From Haliotis asinina (Eukaryota; Mollusca; Gastropoda; Lepetellida; Haliotidae): a stretch of 64,000 nt of DNA. The stretch covers positions 62,001-126,000 of the forward strand of contig NW_027133905.1 in assembly GCF_037392515.1 (NCBI RefSeq), given 5' to 3'. The number at the start of each line of letters is the position of its first letter. Position 1 is the first letter of the stretch. Below, one piece after another: positions 1 to 14,000 of this stretch. Under the pieces are notes generated by a model, which saw only the letters and a program-made list of their open reading frames with translations, was not told where the DNA came from and did no database searches. The translations under genes and the position numbers were made by a program.

Positions 1-985
1 ATAAAAATACAGTGGGTACAGTACCCACATGAGGTAAATCATATCTGGAGCTCTGAATATATACCATAGATAATAGGCACTGGAACATGACAAGCTGGCA
101 GTGGGAAGTTGTACACATTTATTGTTCAATTCACCATAACCTTGATAAGAAGGAAAACTCATGTCACTTCCTGAACACATTCATGACAACTTTTTTGTTC
201 ACTAACAACTTTCATGTGACAACTTTAGTCACACACTAAAGGAATTCCACCAAACTAAAAAAATAAGTATGTCCATCATGGCCCAAAAATACATTTAGCT
301 TCTGATCCTTGTTTAAAAAGTTCAGTCTGATTGGTCACTTATCCTGATATTCTGTAGCACATGCTGCCCTATATGTTCTCACATGTAAACATGTTACCTC
401 ACACCTGAGGTGTTACCAAAACACAAGTAGGGTGTTGTTAACTTCAAGTCAATTCTACTCAAAGAAGCCGAACAACAGTAACTTTGGACATCATATTACG
501 CCATACAATAACTGTGATCATGATTAACAAAATCTTATATTAGAGAACCTTGTCAGATTGATTCTGTTTTCGTAGTGATCTTGTTACCATTCAAATTTTC
601 ACCTTCCAAGTTTTCATACTTGAAATATTTTTAGCTTTTTCCCCATGAATCATATTGCACTCATGTGACCCTGTGTTGTATTGGCGGGATGGGTCAGTAT
701 TGTTTTATACACTGTCACCTGATTGCAGACATCTGCCAAACCAACAACTGTTTTCAGTTGGTGTCATCGACTTTCATAAGCAGAAGGAAACCTGGCCATG
801 TTCTGATGGATTTTGGATCAGTTTGTCTTTTGAGTGTACTAAGATAAATTCAACACCAGGTTTGCTTGTGAGATTTTATACAATGAGAATGTCTGTCGGC
901 TTCAGCACAGAAACATTTGGAATAATCTCAGTTTCATGATTGACTCTTCTCTCCCAATAATTGCCCCCATTTTTGTCATTGTATC
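1..985. other. AT-rich non-coding, no gene seen
   Basis: I see no exon, RNA gene or structured repeat here. Short open frames near 655-939 overlap in two frames and resemble no family. If the PLXDC first exon lies left of the window, this is intron. Confidence 0.5.
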
Positions 986-995
986 AGCCTTGTGG

Positions 996-1130
996 AAGCC
1001 ACGGTAGCTGAGCGGGTTAGGCAGCTGACTTTGTGTGCTGGTGATTCGCTGCCTGATTCTGAGGATGGGAGTTTGAATCCCGGATGGAACTCAACCTAAC
1101 AAGAGTACCAAAATCTTTACTTAGGAAAGT
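996..1130 (+). repeat. tRNA-derived SINE-like copy (family C)
   Basis: It has an A-box-like TAGCTGAGCGGGTTAGGC and a B-box-like GTTTGAATCCC about 60 bases apart, as in a tRNA with a long variable arm. A near-identical copy lies on the minus strand at 46570-46725 and a decayed one at 22805-22965, so it is a dispersed repeat rather than a tRNA gene. Confidence 0.6.
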
Positions 1131-1159
1131 GTAATCTCAATTATAACATCTGTTACATT

Positions 1160-1330
1160 GTGTGAAGGTGTTACGTAGCTTAGTAGTTGAAGCATCAGTT
1201 TGTCACGATAAAGTTCTCGATTTGATTCCCAACATGTTTCAGCCCATTCCAGTGTATCACCTTTATGATATTGCTGGAATATTGTGAAAGTGTTGGAAAC
1301 CTAGCTCACTCTTCGCAATATGGCCGTCTT
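1160..1330 (+). repeat. SINE-like copy (family B), diverged
   Basis: The tRNA-like head (GTAGCTTAGTAGTTGAAGC, GATTTGATTCCC) is followed by the shared body ATATTGCTGGAATATTG and a CTCACTC end. It has the same layout as the better copy at 20793-20950. Confidence 0.5.
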
Positions 1331-1689
1331 CAGTTATGGTGAAAATAGCCAGCACTCATTCCCCTCCATAGCTTTTCTTCATTCCAGTTCAGTTATCACA
1401 AAGGGCAGTGTCAGAACCTTGTGGTTGAAGCATTTCAGCTTATGTTCAGAACATCTTTGTTAGTTACCTACGTATAAATGTGTCACCCATCACCCATTGA
1501 TATTTTTAGACCTTTTTGTTGCATTTTTACTGAAAATTGCATCTCCGTTATTTATCACTATCAAGATTTCAGTGACCTGTGTCTGTAGGCAGCCATCAGC
1601 TTCAATTATTTTCAGAGTGCCACTGTATAGGTGGAATATTGTTGAGTGCCATGTAGAAGTAAACTCACTCACTCACTCACTCACTCTTG

Positions 1690-4600
1690 AGTTGCCTTTT
1701 CCTCCTGCATGACTGAAATTTGCATCTGAAAGCTTGGAATAAACAATCTCTTGGTAGAAATAACGGTGTGAGAAAGAAACATGAACTAAATTGAATAAAT
1801 TCCAGTCAGTTGCGTTTAATCCCTGTCAACTATTCATGAGAGCGAATGAAATATTTGCAGAAATTCATAAAACGTTTATAGAAAAATATACTAAGAAAAA
1901 ATTTCATTTTATGTATCAAAAGAAGGCTCTGAAGTTCTTTGAGAATGGATTGCTTCGTCAATACTGTTTATCCTGATCTGAATGTAAATATATCAGACTT
2001 GATGCCGGCAGGGAGTTTACAGTACGGAAATTCTATCCCGCTTAATACTAGATGATGGAAGTTTAAGTTCTGTATTAGCCAGCCATGGCTGTTTAATGTG
2101 AGGCGTCTTCCTTGAACCAGGAGCAGGTATCCTTAGGGTACGGGTCCGCCATCATCTTTAACTTTGATATTGAAATTGAAGGATGTATTGATTGTTACAG
2201 TTTTTAGTGGGGCGTAATGTTAATGTCTTCCTTTACGTAGTGTGCCGACTTAAGATGCTTCTCGTGTCTTCGAGCGGACATGTTGACACCACTACTGGCT
2301 CAACAAAAAAACATTGTGACTCTTGGAGACTGCACACTGACGCTGCTTCAGAATGCCAGATGAAGTCTTTGCAGTGTGTATTTGCAAGCTAGATTACTTG
2401 AGCCTCTTATGTTCGCTGGCCTCTCTCAATTTCTATTAGGTTATGCATGTTGCACACAAATGATAGTTACTGAGAAAAATCAATGGAGCTCGGATGCAAG
2501 AGTTTTTCCCCTGTACGGACAGGACAAGACACGAAGCTGTGTGAGATGGCCGTCATTGATTCGGTGGCCCTCCCCAGCACTCCATTTGATAGAGAGTCAT
2601 ATGTGTCTCCTGATGCTTAAAAGCTTTTTGGGCAGGCTCTACACCTCAAAATGGTAGAGGTCATTCGGGCGCAACAAGTTTCAGCCTACCCATACCAGTG
2701 GTACTCTGGAGACTAGGTCAGTGTTCAGTACCTTTGGGCTCAGTGCGTCCAATCTCATTTTGAACCTAGAACGAAGGTGGAAAAAATGGAAATTTAATCC
2801 TGTCTTTGGACCATCCCCACCCTGGAGAAATGATTTGTTGTTAAGATTCAAGTGAGCTCTTTATTTCACCCAACGAGCGACTCTATGACAGCATTGGTCC
2901 TTCAGTGTCATGTGATCAATAAGCTGTCTTGTGTAATCGCCAGTATCTAAACTGCCAATTTCGTGAATATGGTAATTTTATAGCACTAGAATAGAATGAT
3001 TTATCTGTTTCAAATCTTATGATCATGAGCGTCAGAGGATCTGCATGTCAGGCAAGAACAAAATATTTTCTTGATACTGAAATCTTTGTTCATTAAGGAG
3101 GTAGAGGAGGGACGTTTAACATGTACATTTGTCTCCTTGATTGACATAAATGTGTTTAAGTTCAGAAATTAGTACCACGTTGGGATTACGTTTCAACTGT
3201 GCCAGAGATCAGCTGAGGATGTTCAAGCATTTCTATGCAGATGAAAGGATAATGCCAATTAGTAATTGTGTCATCAAAAACTCATCATGGTTAATTCCTT
3301 GTAATTTTTGTGGGGAAAATATCATTTATCTGACATGGAAAAAGTTGACACCAGCTTGATATGATCAACAGTTCACCCTGGTTGAGAGAAAAAAGGATGG
3401 TGAAAAAGGTCTCTTCCTGCCCGAATCCTATTCCTATTTCCGCTGCTTGTTTAAATAATGAACACTCCGGCAAATTCCATGCTCCTAACAGCTTCACTTA
3501 CTGACAAAAACAGACATGCAGAATAAAAACTGAAAATAAAGTTCTGTAGTGATGATTAATGGAGTAGACAACTCAGCTGGTTTGGACCTATTGTGGAAAA
3601 AATAGCGTGATGGAACCAAAGAAGTGGCACGTGTCAGCAGGAAGGAGCTCTGCCAACGGTGAGGCAGACCCTGAACTGCAAGATGAGCCCGCTGTTGCTT
3701 CCAGCGCTAACAGTGACATTTGCTGTCAAATGTTTGCAATATGTGTTCCGTCTTAGCACTAACATTTTGGATGGGCTAATAGCTCCTGTTAAAATGATTT
3801 GCCATATAGCTTTGGTTGATGAGATCGAAGCAGATCCCAAATTGACAGTGACCCTCCCAATCCAATAAGTCTGTCAACGTTCCTTGTCGACTTGTCAGAC
3901 TGGCCTGTGACACATGCTTATTACAAGAATTCTCAAGCTCGCAGCTTCATCGGCTGCTGAATGGCTGGCCTACAGTTGAGATAATCTTTATTGACAGGAT
4001 TGTATTTTGTTCTATATGTCCATTAGGGCACATACATATTATGGACACACTTGTCTCATGGTATGGGACTTTCTTGTTAGGGTGGTTCCAGGTGATCATC
4101 AAAGTTTTTCTTCATGATTTTCTGTGGCAAGTGTTTAGAGGTTTTATTATTGTGTAAATAAATCATACTTTGTTCAGTGTTGGGAATGTGCATGTCTAAC
4201 AACTGTTATGAAATCAGGCTTTTCTCAAGTCATTGCCCACTTGAGTTTACCAGACTGCAAAGACTTTGAGCTCTTATTTGTTTTTATGTGACATCCAAAC
4301 ATCATGTGTGACTCCTGGCCATATAGCTGAGACATTTAAAGTGACAATAAATCTCAAACTTGTAAAACATTTAACTATGTATAGTGATTAAATAATGATG
4401 TTTCATTTTTTAAAGTATCACATCCATGATCCAATGTAGAAATAACCTCACACCAAATTTCCATTCCTTGTGATTCCTTGCTTTTCTTCACAAGAGGAAA
4501 AAAATGTCTTTAAAATATTTGAAAGAGAGTCGACATTACCAACCCTGTGTATGAATGGAACATGTTAGTTTCAATTATATATTGTTGAAGGAAAAGAGGT

Positions 4601-6200
4601 GTCAGATGCATGAGTCGTCTTTCAGACATGTGGACTTATCTTTCACTACCTCAGCAGTTTGTAATATTTAGAAAAAAAAGGCCATGACATTGTTGCATAA
4701 AATAGAAAAAATCTGATATGTAGCAGATCATTCTGTGACTGAAATGTTAGTGACACAGATACTACCGTGTGAAGCATGTCTTATCTTCCTTTATTCAATG
4801 GGGAACTTCTTCAGTGTAAGTAGTTATCGAGACCAGATCTGTATTTAAATGTACATGGTTAACTTGTCTTTGAGCAATTAACAATCTATATATTGCTTTC
4901 AGTTGCCATTACTGAACGAGAATCCACTCTCCTTAAAATGACTGTGGTGGTGGCCAATTAGCAATGCTGCTACTATTTTCACAGTCCGATTTGTTCCAAT
5001 AACCGATGGGCTCTACCTGCGTAGCGGTAATTTTCCGACATCTTGGGGCAATGGTTGTCTCAGTGTGGCAAACATTCCACTTCCTGTGCTGCATTGTGGG
5101 TCAGCACCTCACGACTAGAGTCAATGGAGCTGTAGCATGCATTACGGGACAAAGTGTCACCACTAATGCAGGGATTGGAACAAGTTCCACTGGAGGCATT
5201 TCTTGTTCGTGTTAACTATGGTTTTCAGACAGGAAATGATGCAAATGATGCGTTACAAATGTCTAGTTTTCCTGAAGCGCTGAATTTCTTTTGATGGTTT
5301 CTCTTTCCAAGTTTGTTTTTTCTAGGACTATTTGTTTAAGGACAATTTCTTTCGGGAAATAGTTAAAGCAAGAGGGTAGTAACTGGTGTGTTATCAAAGA
5401 TAATAGTCTCACAGTCACGAGTGGGTATTGTCCGTTGCAAGAGGGATTTTTACTCATGGATGGTAACTATGTACTGTCTTGACACTGCTCAATGTTTCAT
5501 CGTGTGTCTCATGTTATTTTCCTGTGTACAAGGCATGCTGCTATTAACTCAAACCATCTATGCCTGAGGGCCGTCAAAAAGCTTGGTGACAAAAAGTATT
5601 GGAGCACCTGTCACAAAACCAGGGTTAACTTTAAACAGTGTATGAAACTCCTACAAAAACACACGAAGCCCACAGGGCTGATAACTAACAAATGTTGCCG
5701 GCCATGTTAACATATAACTAGCCCCATATTAAATGCAGGAAATTGAGAAATAATGTTAAAAGAGAGTAATCAATGAATTTCTTGTAGTGATGTAAACTGA
5801 AACATGTGCAAAAGCAAATTTGATAAAACCATGCCTTGGAGGTCACTGTTAATTCATTTAGTGTCACTGCCATCATAAAAGAACGACATCATTCATTGGC
5901 TGAAAACATTCTCAAGACCAGTCACATTTAGTGTTAGATCATGTAGGTTGATCTGGGGACGTTACAGTTCGATTGATCATGAACTGTACCGACATCATCT
6001 AGTTACCACAATTGTAAATTTTTTTCGAAATATTTCTAGTAGTCAATGACGTGGTTAAACATATATCCCTGGAAATTGGCGCACAGGGGTCGGCTATAAA
6101 ATACAGTTGTAAGCCTGCCATGTAACTAGCAAGCAGCGGGCCACCAGGCAGGCGCTATTTCATACACTGTTTCAAACATACATGCAATACTCCCAGTCAG
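1690..6200. other. Long non-coding stretch, no gene seen
   Basis: A short CTCA run at about 1664-1684 precedes it. No exon with family similarity or a signal peptide was recognised on either strand. The frames at 2376-2657, 3659-3868 and 5006-5215 have no recognisable domain. Confidence 0.5.
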
Positions 6201-6221
6201 TTCTTATTATCCCTTAGGTGG

Positions 6222-6395
6222 TCGGGTAGAGTGGTTGGATAACATAGTGGTTAAAGTGTTTGCTCATCACGTCAGTGTTCCAGGTTCGATTCCCTACATG
6301 GGTACAGTGTGTGAAGCCCATTTCTGGTGTCCCTCGATGTATTTTTGGAATATGGCTGAAAAGAGGCTCGCTCGCTCACTCCCTCACTCACTCAC
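6222..6395 (+). repeat. SINE-like copy (family B)
   Basis: A tRNA-like head with AGTGGTTAAAGTGTTTGC and GGTTCGATTCCCTACATGG is followed by GTGTGAAGCCCATTTCTGGTG and a CTCACTCACTC tail. It ends about 110 bases before a PLXDC acceptor. Confidence 0.65.
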
Positions 6396-6504
6396 TAATA
6401 GGACTAAGTGTTATGTATTACTGTTTCTTTGTTTTACTCAATACTCGCCTCAATATTTGTTCCTGGATACTATCATATCCTACAAGAATGTTCTTCTCTT
6501 CCAG

Positions 6505-6704
6505 AGTTCCATGTGTCTTATGATGTGAATGTCAATCCGTCCGTCAGCAACCAGTTTGTGATAAAGTATGAAGCCAATCAGCGCTACCGACGCCAGGCGT
6601 CAGTTTCGGGAGGACCAGCCAATGTATCTACTGAACCCCTGCCAACAACGACTGTGTTGAGTAATTCCAATGCTCCGAACGCCGTCACAGCGACCTCAAC
6701 AAAT
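6505..6704 (+). CDS. PLXDC1/2: PLXDC exon: pro-region with furin-like RYRR site
   Basis: The acceptor follows a TTCTCTTCCAG tract and the donor is AAT|GTAAAT. The exon starts with two bases that complete a split codon and ends in phase 0. It encodes about 66 residues. The peptide [12 protein letters not shown] contains R-X-R-R, a furin-type cleavage consensus; vertebrate PLXDC2 has a comparable basic RWKR in its pro-region. The end is rich in Thr, Ser, Asn and Ala. Membership rests on phase continuity with the next exon and on position, since this part of the family is poorly conserved. An upstream exon is required. Confidence 0.7.
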
Positions 6705-9700
6705 GTAAATACTTCCTTTCACCTACCGTTTTCTGTTTATTGAGTATACCTGCTCTTCATGCGCGACCAATGAAGAACCCATGCTTGTTATAAGAGGCAA
6801 CTAACGGTATCGCGAGGTTATGCTCATTGACTTGGTTAACTTATGTTATCATATTCCACTTAAATAGATTGATGGTAATGATGACTTTATCGTCTGATCC
6901 AGACTTGATGTTTTACAGACTGCCGCCATATAGCTGGAATATTGCTTAGTATGGCAGAAAACTATACTCACTTACTCATTTCATTGGTAAGTGGATCGTG
7001 TGTTCATTCATAGGCTATGCTGAAGGCTTGTGCATGATTCTCCACATGGGTGATAATGCATTGAAGCTTATGTCCATCGTTCTATGTGACAAGAGTATTG
7101 CTTGAATATTTCTTCAAGATGTTCTAATAAGTAATTACAGGGCATCTGGAAAATAGAAAAAGTATAAGTTTAGAGCTTTTTTTGTTTCTGCAAAGGTCAA
7201 TATTGAGAGTGGCCTTGTGGCAGTGTGAAGGATAAAACATTCATACCCCCCAGACACATTTTGCTAAAAGTGAAAAAGTTTAAAAAATTAATTAGTGTTG
7301 TGTTTTCTTTCAGAACCAAACAATAACATTGTTATTCTGTCATGACTGAAATTATTCTGGTATTCAAAGAGTTTTGGAAAAGGTATATTGTTCCTTGAAT
7401 TTGGTTATTTATCAAGGTGAGATATGGAACATACTCTAGGATGGCACAGTAGTCATCAGTCATTATACATTAACTGTCTACATGATAAAAACATGTCATA
7501 GAATACGTTCTATTTCAGTGATGATATGTATGAGAGGATAGTGAACGACATTCTGTGTAATAACACTTTTATTAAACGAGTTAACGATTTAGTATCAAAT
7601 GAGCGAGAGTGAGTTTGATGCTAAATCTTTCTTGAGTTTAATAAAAATGGTACTTCACAGAAGTGAGTTTAGTATTCTGTTTATTACTCCCCAACACAAA
7701 TTAATGGAAAGTGCTGCTACACTGCCTACAGTGTGAGGACTTTCATCAGTCTAGCACCATTGCGACAGCGGCATTAGCATTGTGACGTCAAAACTGTGAT
7801 TCATTATGCCATCATGCGTCTAGCAGTATTAAACTAGTGTAATGTTGCCATAAAAATATAACACTGCAGTATCTTCCACAGGTGAGTAATATTTATTAGT
7901 AGTAATAATGCATCAACTACTGACTGGTCTAATTTAATTACCAAACATTCATATTCATTACCCAGTATTCACTTTGTTATATCTAAACAAAGGACTTTTT
8001 GGGGTCACATGTTTGGACATCTTAATGGCCACAAATCATCTCTGAATCCACTTGCTGCAGAAGGCTAAAACTTATGAGTTTTCTGACTCTTCCAATCCTT
8101 CATATTCAGTATCTAATAAGGTCACTGAAAGTGTTAGTAGCTTTAGGCTTCCTCTGCCATCAACCTGACACGCCAAGATGGAATACTGTTAGTATAGTGA
8201 CAAAAACTCAACTCATTCACTCTCTTGTGTGTGTACAAAAAAGCTTCCTGCATGAATATCTACATGTTTCCAAATCTATCACTCTGTTTATGTGTTATTA
8301 TCTACCGCCACCACAAAGGAAAGAGTTGATATAACACATGATTCTGTGTTATTATCTACCGCCACCACAAACGAAAGAGTTGATATAACGCATGATTCTG
8401 TGTTATTATCTACCGCCACCACAAACGAAAGAGTTGATATAACGAATGATTCTGTGTTATTATCTACCGCCACCACAAACGAAAGAGTTGATATAAGGCA
8501 TGATTCTGTGTTATTATCTACCACCACCACAAACGAAAGAGTTGATATAAGGCATGATTATGTGTTATTATCTACCACCACCACAAACGAAAGAGTTGAT
8601 ATAACGCATGATTCTGTGTTATTATCTACCGCCACCACAAACGAAAGAGTTGATATAAGGCATGATTATGTGTTATTATCTACCACCACCACAAAGGAAA
8701 GAGTTGATATAATGCATGATAATGGATTATCAACAACTCACCGCACATCTCATAGCCAATACACAGCAGTCTCAGAGAATTGAAAGCGTGAAGAATGAAA
8801 TGGGTCTGAGAATGATTTCAGCACTCGGCACTCCTGACTTCTGATTCTGAACAGAAGTGCTCCATCATCTCACATGAAAATATACATCACCCAGAAGCAG
8901 ATCCTGTTGCTCCATGTAGTTCGTCCTGAAGTAAACATTGCCTTGGCCAAGATTTTCGAAGCTCTCTTAGGGCTATGATTGTCATAAGTGCCATACATTA
9001 ACATTAACTTACGACTATCTTAGCGCTAAGAGAGCTTAAAAGATCTAGGCCCTGGCCAGCATTATGGTGATAAATCTGTTTCTTCTGTGGAGAACCTTCA
9101 CAAGGAGGAAGACTTCATCAGAGGGATCCAGGATCTCAAGCATTTGCCCACACTTACAAGGGATTGTGTGGAAAGATATTTCCATGCATCACAGTTAAAT
9201 CCTATAGGGATGAAATGGTACGCTCTCACATGGTACAAGGTCTATGGTTTGGTATGTGAGATGTAATCATCATGCTCAAAAGAAGAGATAGAAGCGCACA
9301 GATTATGACAAAATTATTCAATTTCTAGGCATTTTAGGAAAGATTAAAATAATGCTACAAAAGCACAAAAAAACAATTTTTTAATTGCATAACTGTATCC
9401 TGAACTGAAGACAAAATACCGCAGTTCTGCTAATACTGTGGTAAACTGTTTCACCCCTATAGGTCTTCATAGTTAGGATCAGAACTTTCAAGCTACTATT
9501 ATACCATAAATATCTACGAAACGATTGGGATAAGAGCCCAGTATGTGTGTCTTGTCGGGAGAAAAGCCTAGTATGTATCTCGTCAGTCATATACTAAAGG
9601 CATCTGTTCCTGTCTGTCATAAACATGAAGCCCTTTCTGTCCTTGGGCAGTGGGGTAGCCAAATGGTTAATGTTCGCCTGCCATTCCGATTACCCAGGTT

Positions 9701-11048
9701 TGTTTCCTCGCTTGAGTACAGAATGAGCCCATTTCTGTTGGTGTGTTAAAGATCTCATGTTTGATATTTATATTTCAGGTTCCATCAACCCCTGCTCCGA
9801 CCACACCAGCTCCTACTACTCCTGCCCCGAGTACTCCTGCCCCAACTACACCTGCTCCATCACCCACAACTTCCTCTCCAACAACTACACCAACAACTGC
9901 ACAGCCCACTACAACACCACGCATCATTGAGACCACCTCAGGTGTAACTGGAAGCACAATAACCTCAGCCCGACAGGAGGTAAGATATGCATCACCTACA
10001 CCTGCACCTACACCTGCACCTACACCTACACCTACTCCTACACCTACACCTGCACCTACACCTACACCTACTCCTACACCTACTCCTTCACCTACTCCTA
10101 CACCTACTCCTACACCTGCACCTACACCTACTCCTACACCTACTCCTGCACCTGCACCTACACCTACACCTACACCTACACCTAAACCTACACCTGCACC
10201 TACACCTACTCCTACACCTACTCCTACACCTACACCTGCACCTGCACCTGCACCTACACCTACACCTACACCTGCACCTACACCTACTCCTACACCTACA
10301 CCTGCACCTGCACCTGCACCTACTCCTACACCAGGAGGGAAACACAACTAGATTTACAGATATTTTTGTTTCCCATTGAGATGTTTTATAAGATTGAAAC
10401 TCATAAGCTTTACCTGATTTGGTATGAGTTGTGGGCCATGTTGTGACGTCTTGTCATCTGTTCCAGGACAACCACCAGTACTACTCTTCTTCCATCATCC
10501 CCGATGCCCTCACCGGCAACTGGATAGACCTGACCAATGCCAAGAGGCATAAGACTCTGTCCTCCAGTCATAGGACCGCTGTGGTGAGTACGGCAGGGCC
10601 GTATGACATTATGCTGAAACAGGAATAACAGAAACAGGAAGTGCTGTTACACACTTCCTGCCAGTAGGATCACGGGCTGGAACACAATAACAGCCACAGT
10701 CACATAACAATACATCAGGATGTACAGTTTGAACAAAGTCATCAAGCCAAGACAACATGATCTGCTCAATCACCTCTAAAGACTAAGAGACCCCACGAAG
10801 GTCCGTGTTAGAATTTATCTTCAGTGACCTATGATTGTATGAGGCAGCTAACGTGTACTGGATGGGGTGGTCAACCTCACTGACTTGTTTATCAAGTCAT
10901 TGTATCCCAATAGATGGATGCTCATGTTGTTCATTGCTGGATTGTCTGGTCCAGACTCGATTATTTACAGCCTTCTGCCTAGTAGCTGGAATACTGCTAA
11001 ATGTGGCATAAAATCAATTTGCTCAGTCACTCACACACACACACATGG

Positions 11049-11098
<50 letters not shown>

Positions 11099-14000
11099 AA
11101 TATGTCTCTTTCTGTTTCTCTCTCACTCCCTCTCTTAAACAAACCCAAATTGAGGTTACTCTGTATGTGATTAAATTTCCAACACGAATAAATAAAACGA
11201 TGAGACAGTTGTTTTTATGATTCATGAAATTGACTTGCTCTTTCAGACAATTAATCTCACCTTTAAGTTCCGTTTCTATGGACACAATGTGACAAACATC
11301 ACGGTTGCAACAGGAGGTAGGTGATGGTTTAGCATGTGTGTCACACCCTGTCTGCAGATGCAGACACAGTCTCCAGTGTTCTTCAGGATACTGGCTAATA
11401 AAAGAATTTGACAGAAGAAAGTATTTTACCTTGTTCCCTACAAGGGCTTAAGAATTATACTTCAATTTAGCTTCTTTGGTTTAACTCTAGCTTCAGATAA
11501 ATATTCCAAATCAGTGAAGTAAAATGGTTCGTAATAAAAGTCCTGAAAGTTAAATACTTACTAAACTCAATTACGAAATCCATTATTAGACACCACTGGG
11601 AAAAGAATTGGAATGTGGAACATTTTAACATTATCTGGTGTCATAATAAGATAATATTTATGCTCCAAATAGTTATACCTTTTCACACACGTGTTATAAC
11701 ATCATATCAACATAGGGACTATGGGACAACAGTGTGATAAACAGAGGATAATGTATGCATGGTTTGATGCAGCTCCTCTCTTAGATTTCGTGACTTCATG
11801 TCATGCTTTGTCAACAGGTTTCATCTATGCCAGTCCTTTCCTCCACCAATGGTTGACCGCAACACAATACATAGCCCCGTTGATGGCCAATTTTGACACC
11901 AGGATCGGCGAGGCATCTGACATCTACTATGATGACTTCGGTAGGTGGGGTGTATGTTGAATCCGAAAGAATTCAGTGTATCTGACACTTTTGTTAATAT
12001 ACAGACTCAACTCAACAGTACAGGTTTAGACCTGACGGTAGCATTGAGCAATGTTCAGGTAAAAACTCACCAGTACAGGTTCAGATCTGACAGTTGTATT
12101 TAGCAATATCCAGACATAATTTGACCAATACAGGTTCAGACCTAATTGTTGCATTAAGCTATGTACAGGTACAGGTTCAGCCGTACCGGTTTTATTAAGC
12201 AATGTACAGACATAAATCACCGATACAGGTTCAGACACTAACCCACCAATACAGGTCTATGCCTGACTGTTTCATTAAGCAGAGATCAGACCCTAACTCA
12301 CCAGTTAAGGATCTGTTCTTCAGGCAATCACACTGCAGTTACACTGTACGTGAATAATAAGGCCACTTAAAGCAGGGTTCATTATAATCCAGAAGCCGCA
12401 CTGTACTCAAGGTAATAAATGACTTTTATAATAGAAATTGATTTTCTACCCAGGTATTATAGAGGGTCACAGGTCTAATTGAATCTTCAACCATGCTATC
12501 TTTTTAAGCCTGGTATCTATTTGAGGGCCTTCAAAAGCCCAATCATTTTCTCATCGGCGACCAGAGACTCTGGGCAATATGATGTAAGAATGAAATAGAT
12601 GGCTTTTGTGGGGAACGAGGTAATGACTTCCTAAAGTCTCGTCTATGACTGGGATCTCCCTACTCCAGATTTAGGAGGGGTATCCTATATTGTATGGGTG
12701 ATGCCAATTATCAGGCTCTTCATTATTGACCTGTGCTCATATTGGACAGAAACAGTGTGATGCTCAAGGCATTTAAGCTACCTTCTTTGTGTGGCCAGAT
12801 AGTGGAGAGAGCATGATTGACTGGACTTTGGATGCTACTGTTCTACGGCGTCCTTTTGTGTCTGCAGTGCCCTGTTGAGATGTCCTGTTGTCCTGTTGTC
12901 TTGAGGTGTCCTTGTGTCCTGCAGTGTCCTGTTTTCCTGAGGTGTCCTTTGCATGATGATATCTTTTAACACACAGACATATTCATGAACATCTGGAAAA
13001 CAAAACATAGCAGAGAAAAATGTCGGGTTATTCTTAGTGATACATACACATTAATGTAAAGAGTTGTGTCCCTTAGGCTTATCCGATTGAATATGGTATT
13101 GGTGTTGGCAACTCAGATTAACCTTTCTTCATGAAAAGCTGACATTTGTTTGATTTCGCTCTCTTAGTTCCTCATTCTTTCAGCCAATTGTGTGTCATCT
13201 CCTACTGCTGAGATGTTGTCCCTGAATATGATCTCTTTGTTTTGAAGGTAAAACTCAAATAGAATAATCTGTGTTAGATGTGTGCATCCATGTTGAGGTT
13301 CTCCGCTAATATTCAGATCATGTTACATCCTATCATTTCATGGAAAATGTTTCATGTCAGTTGAAAGAACAAATGTTGAAAGCGTTTCACAGCGTAATGC
13401 TTTCAAAGGAAGATTTTCTTTGCACAAGTTCTTGAGATGTTTGCCAGAATATTTGAATGACGTATGTGTAACAGTGTATTGTTGACGTTCTTGTCTCCAT
13501 GCTGATGGCAATCATGTCTTACTGTGGGGATTCAGTTTGGACAAGTCCCCAGTACCTCATGCTTGTCTCCCTGTTGGGATTCAGTCAGGACAGGCCCCCC
13601 AGTACCTAATGCCTGTCTCCCTGTTGGGATTCAGCCAGGACAGGTCTCCAGTACCTCATGCTTGTCTCCCTGTTGGGATTCAGCCAGGACAGGTCTCCAG
13701 TACCTAATGCTTGTCTCCCTGTTGGGATTCAGTCAGGACAGGCCCCCCAGTACCTAATGCCTGTCTCCCTGTTGGGATTCAGCCAGGACAGGTCTCCAGT
13801 ACCTCATTCCTGTCTCCCTGTTGGGATTCAGTCAGGACAGGTCTCCAGTACCTCATGCTTGTCTCCCTGTTGGGATTCAGTCAGGACAAGTCCATAGTAC
13901 CTCATCCTTGTCTCCCTGTTGGGATTCAGTCAGGACAGGTCCCAAGTACCTCATGCTTGTCTCCCTGTTGGGATTCAGTCAGGACAGGTCCCCAGTACCT

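Noticed and set aside
996..1100. A tRNA gene with a long variable arm
   Set aside because: A- and B-box-like blocks exist, but no clean cloverleaf ends were seen and matching copies at 22805 and 46570 with shared downstream sequence mark it as a SINE.
5006..5215. A possible PLXDC signal-peptide exon
   Set aside because: The hydrophobic run is weak, no donor in the required phase was found, and nothing resembles known PLXDC N-termini.
8288..8730. Regular repeats resembling a CRISPR array
   Set aside because: Units are contiguous without unique spacers, the context is a eukaryotic intron, and no cas genes are present.
9775..10347. 190-codon minus-strand Gly/Val frame and Arg/Cys or His/Leu frames
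   Set aside because: All are shadows of the hexanucleotide array and the Thr/Pro exon.
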